Origin: an uncultured Dehalococcoidia bacterium
Lineage (GTDB): Bacteria > Chloroflexota > Dehalococcoidia > Lucifugimonadales > GCA-2712585
DNA: 64,000 nt
NCBI GenBank assembly: GCA_951812825.1
Contig: OX638324.1
Coordinates: 254,977-318,976, forward strand
Direction: 5' to 3'
The translations under genes and the position numbers were made by a program. Positions 61,162-64,000 of the stretch are shown in pieces (within the stretch, counting starts at the first letter, position 1; each line of letters starts with the position of its first letter). The notes under the pieces are model-generated. The model was given only the letters and a program-made list of their open reading frames with translations. It had not been told where the DNA came from and searched no databases.

Positions 61162-61979
61162 CCCAGGCCTTCCGCTTCAAGAACGTCGTTTATCGCGTCC
61201 CGCAGCCTCGTTGCCTCCCTCCGCGCCGCCTCCGCGTAGTCTGGCCCTCGTGAAGCGTAGATGATACTGCGTGAGGCGTTGATTATGGCGCGGCGGCCCA
61301 AAGCGTCCGTGCCATTAACGACTGCCGCGTGAATGTCACCGCCCTGAGAACCCACGCCGGGAATCAGGATGGGCATCTGCGGGCAAGAGCCACGCACTGC
61401 TTTCATCTCCTCGGGTTGCGTAGCCCCTACCACCAACCCGATATTGCCGTCGGCTCCCCAACCATTTACGGCAAGGGCGACTCGTTGGTATAGAGGTACT
61501 CCAGCCTCGTCTTGAATGTCCTGGAATTCGCCGCCTCCGAGGTTTGAGGTTCGGCACAGGACAAATGCCCCCTTCCCTCCATAGCCAAGGAATGGCTCGA
61601 CAGATTCCCTTCCCATATAACTGTGTACGGTAACCGCGTCAAGGCCCCAATGGTCGAACATAGCTGTGGCGTAGGCAGCACTAACACGGCCCATATCGCC
61701 TCGCTTTGCGTCTCCAATAATGATCACATATGGACTGATATCTCGGATATATTCGATGGTCTGCTTCAGGGCTTGCAGACCCTCCAGGCCCTGCGCTTCG
61801 AAGAAGGCGAGGTTGGGCTTGAACGCACAAACTAAGTCGTGGGTCGCGTCGATGATGGACCGGTTGAAATCGAAAATGTCCGGCACGGGCATCAACTGCG
61901 GGTCCGGGTCCAGCCCCACACACAGCAGGCTGCGTTTGGCTTCACAGGCGGCGTCCAACTTCTGCACAAACGATGTCAT
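61152..61979 (-). CDS. pyrF: Orotidine 5'-phosphate decarboxylase, long (type 2) form
   Basis: About 275 residues from the ATG at 61979 (GGAGG is close upstream); another ATG at 62027 would add 16 residues. It catalyses the last step of UMP synthesis. Motifs: LLCVGLDPDPQLM, AFKPNLAFFEAQG, IIGDAKRGDMGRVSAAYATAMF (catalytic Lys/Asp), DAVTVHSYMG, LIPGVGSQGGD and INASRSIIYAS. The length and order match the type-2 pyrF form. It is co-directional and overlapping with the DUF951 gene. Confidence 0.9.
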   Translation of the reverse strand: MTSFVQKLDAACEAKRSLLCVGLDPDPQLMPVPDIFDFNRSIIDATHDLVCAFKPNLAFFEAQGLEGLQALKQTIEYIRDISPYVIIIGDAKRGDMGRVSAAYATAMFDHWGLDAVTVHSYMGRESVEPFLGYGGKGAFVLCRTSNLGGGEFQDIQDEAGVPLYQRVALAVNGWGADGNIGLVVGATQPEEMKAVRGSCPQMPILIPGVGSQGGDIHAAVVNGTDALGRRAIINASRSIIYASRGPDYAEAARREATRLRDAINDVLEAEGLGWR

Positions 61980-62049
61980 GGCCTCCGTAAGTATACCAGC
62001 CCCGCCCGCCGTTGTGACCGCCGACATCCGTTGATATCATCTGACCCTG

Positions 62050-62742
62050 ATGCGCTTCGATTGCGAACTGATAGAGGCACGGTTCATCCGACGGCTGAAC
62101 AGGTTCGCCGCCCTCGTGGATATGGACGGCGATGAAGTTATGGTCCACGTGGCCAACACTGGCCGTATGAGGGAGCTATTAACGCCGGGGCGGACCGTGC
62201 TCCTACGACCGGCGGCGAAGCCGGAACGCAAGACGGCCTTCGACCTGATGCTGGTGGACTTGGGATTCGCGCTTTGCTCGACGGACTCCCGGTTGCCTCC
62301 CCGCCTGGTTGAGCAGGCCTTTCTGGACGGACGGGTGGAACAGTTTGCAGGCTATCAGGAAGCGCGTCGTGAGGTGACGTTCGAGGAGAGCCGGTTCGAC
62401 CTGATGCTCTCAAGCGACGAGGGTATCTGCTACGTGGAGACGAAGTCGGTGAATCTCGTGGAAAACCGCGTCGCCCTCTTCCCCGACGCACCGACGGAGC
62501 GGGGGCGGAAGCATCTGGGAACGCTGGTCAAGGCCGTCGCCGCAGGACATCGGGCCGCGGCATTCTTTGTGATTCAGCGGCAAGACGCGGATTCCTTCCG
62601 TCCACACCCCACGGCGGACCCCGCCTTCGCCGAGGCACTTCGCGACGCCAGAGCTCACGGCGTTGAGGTATACGCCTACAACTGTCGTGTCACCCGCCGT
62701 GAAATTGCCATACAGCGCAGTATTCCGGTGATGCTGGAATGA
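62050..62742 (+). CDS. sfsA: SfsA family DNA/RNA nuclease-like protein
   Basis: A 230-residue protein with the SfsA layout: an N-terminal OB-like part (ELIEARFIRRLNRFAALVDMDGDEVMVHVANTGRM) and a nuclease domain with FDLMLSSDEGICYVETKSVNLVENR, RGRKHLGTLVKAV and FFVIQRQDADSFRPH. SfsA was named for sugar-fermentation stimulation in E. coli, and later work suggests nucleic-acid binding/cleavage. The ATG is 70 bases from the divergent pyrF start. Its stop overlaps the next start as ATGA. Confidence 0.9.
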   Translation: MRFDCELIEARFIRRLNRFAALVDMDGDEVMVHVANTGRMRELLTPGRTVLLRPAAKPERKTAFDLMLVDLGFALCSTDSRLPPRLVEQAFLDGRVEQFAGYQEARREVTFEESRFDLMLSSDEGICYVETKSVNLVENRVALFPDAPTERGRKHLGTLVKAVAAGHRAAAFFVIQRQDADSFRPHPTADPAFAEALRDARAHGVEVYAYNCRVTRREIAIQRSIPVMLE

Positions 62743-63404
62743 ACGCTGAGGATGCAAAGTCCCACCCTCTGGTGCAAGTCTACCGACGGCTCCTCCACAC
62801 CTACGGCCCTCAGGGCTGGTGGCCCGGGGGTTCCCCCTTCGAAATCATCGTCGGCGCTATCCTCACCCAAGCAACGGCGTGGACCAACGTGGAGAAGGCA
62901 ATCAACAATCTCAAGGCTGAGGAGATTCTCTCTCCCGAAAGTCTGCGGGACATCCCAACCGACGAGCTCGCCCAGCTGATCCGTCCCTCAGGCTACTTCA
63001 ACGTCAAGGCTCACCGCCTCAAGGCCTTCATCCACCATCTCTGGGACGCCCACGACGGCGATCTCAAAAACATGCTGGAATCCGACGGCCCTTCCCTCCG
63101 CCGCGAACTGCTGTCAATAAACGGCATAGGCGAGGAGACGGCAGACGACATTCTACTCTACGCCGCGGGAAAGCCATTCTTTGTCATTGACGCCTACACC
63201 CATCGCATTCTCCAACGGCTAGGCAGTAGCGACGGAGCGAGCATCTACAGCGACTACCAGCATATCTTCCACCAGGCTCTTCCCGCCGACTACCGCCTAT
63301 TCAACGAGTACCACGCCCTACTGGTGCGCCACGGCAAAGACGTCTGCCGTCCTACACCCCAATGCGAGAAGTGCTGTCTGCGGGACATTTGCCGCTACCC
63401 CTAG
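62739..63404 (+). CDS. Endonuclease III-like HhH-GPD DNA repair protein
   Basis: A 221-residue protein. The helix-hairpin-helix segment is LLSINGIGEETADDILLYAAG and the catalytic Asp follows in FFVIDAYTHRILQRLG. VGAILTQATAWTNVEKAI is typical of the MIG/EndoIII branch. The [4Fe-4S] site is CRPTPQCEKCCLRDIC near the C terminus (C-x5-C-x2-C-x5-C). In place of the EndoIII catalytic Lys, the residue in IGEETAD is Glu/Thr, so it may be a mono-functional glycosylase such as a thymine-mismatch type. It overlaps sfsA by 4 bases. Confidence 0.85.
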   Translation: MNAEDAKSHPLVQVYRRLLHTYGPQGWWPGGSPFEIIVGAILTQATAWTNVEKAINNLKAEEILSPESLRDIPTDELAQLIRPSGYFNVKAHRLKAFIHHLWDAHDGDLKNMLESDGPSLRRELLSINGIGEETADDILLYAAGKPFFVIDAYTHRILQRLGSSDGASIYSDYQHIFHQALPADYRLFNEYHALLVRHGKDVCRPTPQCEKCCLRDICRYP

Positions 63405-63405
63405 C

Positions 63406-64000
63406 CTAGTCTGACTGTTTCCAGATCTCTTCCAGCACCTTGCCGGGCGTCATGGGCAGGCTGGTCATACGGACGCCAACGGCGTCGTGGATGGCGTTGG
63501 CTATCGCCGCCATGGGTGGAACGATGGGCACCTCCCCCACGCCACGTACACCAAAGGGGTGACCGGGATTCGGCACCTCCACAATCACCGTGTCAATCAT
63601 CGGAAGATCAAGCGATGTAGGCATCCGGTAGTCCAGGAACGTTGAGTTGGTCATGCGGCCGCCCTCGTCGAAGAAATACTCCTCGTTGAGCGCCCAGCCG
63701 ATGCCCTGCACCACGCCTCCCTGAATCTGACCCTCAACGTAGCCGGGGTGGACCGCTTTGCCCACGTCCTGAACGGCGGTGTAGCGCAGAATCTCCACCT
63801 TGCCCGTCTCCGGGTCTACCTCCACGTCTACGATGTTCGCGGCGAAGGCCCCGCCCACGCCCCGAGGGTCTACCGAGGCGCGGCCTACAATCGGCCCGCC
63901 CGTCCCGTTCAGCATCCCCGCCAACTCCTTGAAGCTGATGCTCAGTTCAGGGTCCTTGGAATGAACGAATGAGCCACCCTTCAGCTCCACGTCGGCGGCG
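63406..64000 (-). CDS. Xanthine dehydrogenase-family molybdopterin-binding subunit, 5' end cut by window
   Basis: The C-terminal 198 residues of a large molybdenum-hydroxylase subunit; the frame continues past the right edge. Visible marks are GAFAANIVDVEVDPETGKVEILRYTAVQDVGKAVHP, EGQIQGGVVQGIGWALNEEY and GVRGVGEVPIVPPMAAIANAI, with the Gly-x-Gly-Glu catalytic Glu. These enzymes hydroxylate purines, aldehydes or N-heterocycles using molybdopterin. The moaA/moaC genes nearby would serve it. The other subunits are not visible. Confidence 0.88.
   Translation of the reverse strand, partial: AADVELKGGSFVHSKDPELSISFKELAGMLNGTGGPIVGRASVDPRGVGGAFAANIVDVEVDPETGKVEILRYTAVQDVGKAVHPGYVEGQIQGGVVQGIGWALNEEYFFDEGGRMTNSTFLDYRMPTSLDLPMIDTVIVEVPNPGHPFGVRGVGEVPIVPPMAAIANAIHDAVGVRMTSLPMTPGKVLEEIWKQSD

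Noticed and set aside
1..64000. CRISPR array, rRNA operon or intact insertion sequence
   Set aside because: I looked for regularly spaced repeats, conserved rRNA blocks and transposase motifs and saw none in the window.

Overview
The window looks like a chromosomal segment of a Chloroflexota bacterium, most likely of the Dehalococcoidia/SAR202 type. This is inferred from gene content, since no rRNA is present. The clues are a GC-rich backbone, many paralogous amidohydrolases, class III CoA-transferases, MaoC-like proteins, an FMN alpha-hydroxy-acid oxidase, a deazaflavin-type oxidoreductase, small DUF951 and DUF5679 proteins, and several surface proteins with Pro/Thr-rich stalks. There is no CRISPR array, no intact insertion sequence and no phage module.

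Layout: 1-2.8 kb holds a cut histidine phosphatase, an agmatinase-family ureohydrolase, a DUF1801 protein and an HpcH/HpaI aldolase. 2.8-4.6 kb is an AT-richer patch with an unknown membrane protein and a decayed signal-peptide-peptidase (sppA-like) gene. 4.6-10.5 kb has an SLC13-type permease, a membrane-anchored family-5 solute-binding protein overlapping a stalked HExxH lipoprotein, and a deazaflavin-type oxidoreductase. 10.5-14 kb carries small membrane proteins and a membrane protein/winged-helix regulator pair behind a palindromic operator. 14.2-19.1 kb has an ammonium transporter with a clear terminator, a NYN-domain nuclease behind a tiny overlapping leader ORF, a RelE-like toxin with a TPR-containing partner, and an orphan protein. 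19.3-23.6 kb has a second stalked solute-binding protein, an MFS carrier and a stand-alone Lrp/AsnC ligand-binding domain.

23.7-30.1 kb is a minus-strand catabolic block of two CoA-transferases, an ornithine-cyclodeaminase-family reductase, two double-hotdog proteins and one small protein. A HigBA module follows. 30.9-38.5 kb has an alpha-hydroxy-acid oxidase, a fused pair of gene relics, a YtcJ-type amidohydrolase, a DUF5679 zinc-ribbon gene, a two-subunit TPP decarboxylase and two tandem metal-dependent hydrolases. 39-49.4 kb is rich in enzymes for sulfur- and nitrogen-containing compounds: an M20 hydrolase, RidA, gamma-glutamyltransferase, a formamidase-type amidase, a cupin, sulfite oxidase, an ATC-hydrolase homologue, an aldo/keto reductase, an N-carbamoylase and a Cys/Met PLP enzyme. 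Together these could turn thiazoline or thiol conjugates into cysteine, ammonia and sulfate.

49.7-64 kb is mostly housekeeping: aconitase, aroA, a tRNA with CAT anticodon, an rnhA-moaC fusion, moaA, an XTP/dITP pyrophosphatase, a methylmalonyl-CoA-mutase large subunit, DUF951, pyrF, sfsA and an endonuclease III-like protein. A molybdenum hydroxylase runs off the right edge. An unusual 851-residue two-CAP-domain membrane protein interrupts this block. The molybdopterin genes fit the two molybdoenzymes seen (sulfite oxidase and the xanthine-dehydrogenase-type protein). The features most worth following up are the RNase HI-MoaC fusion, the ATC/carbamoyl-cysteine operon, the M20 protein with two altered metal ligands, the double-CAP protein, the autoregulated membrane/winged-helix pair, and three protease-gene relics.
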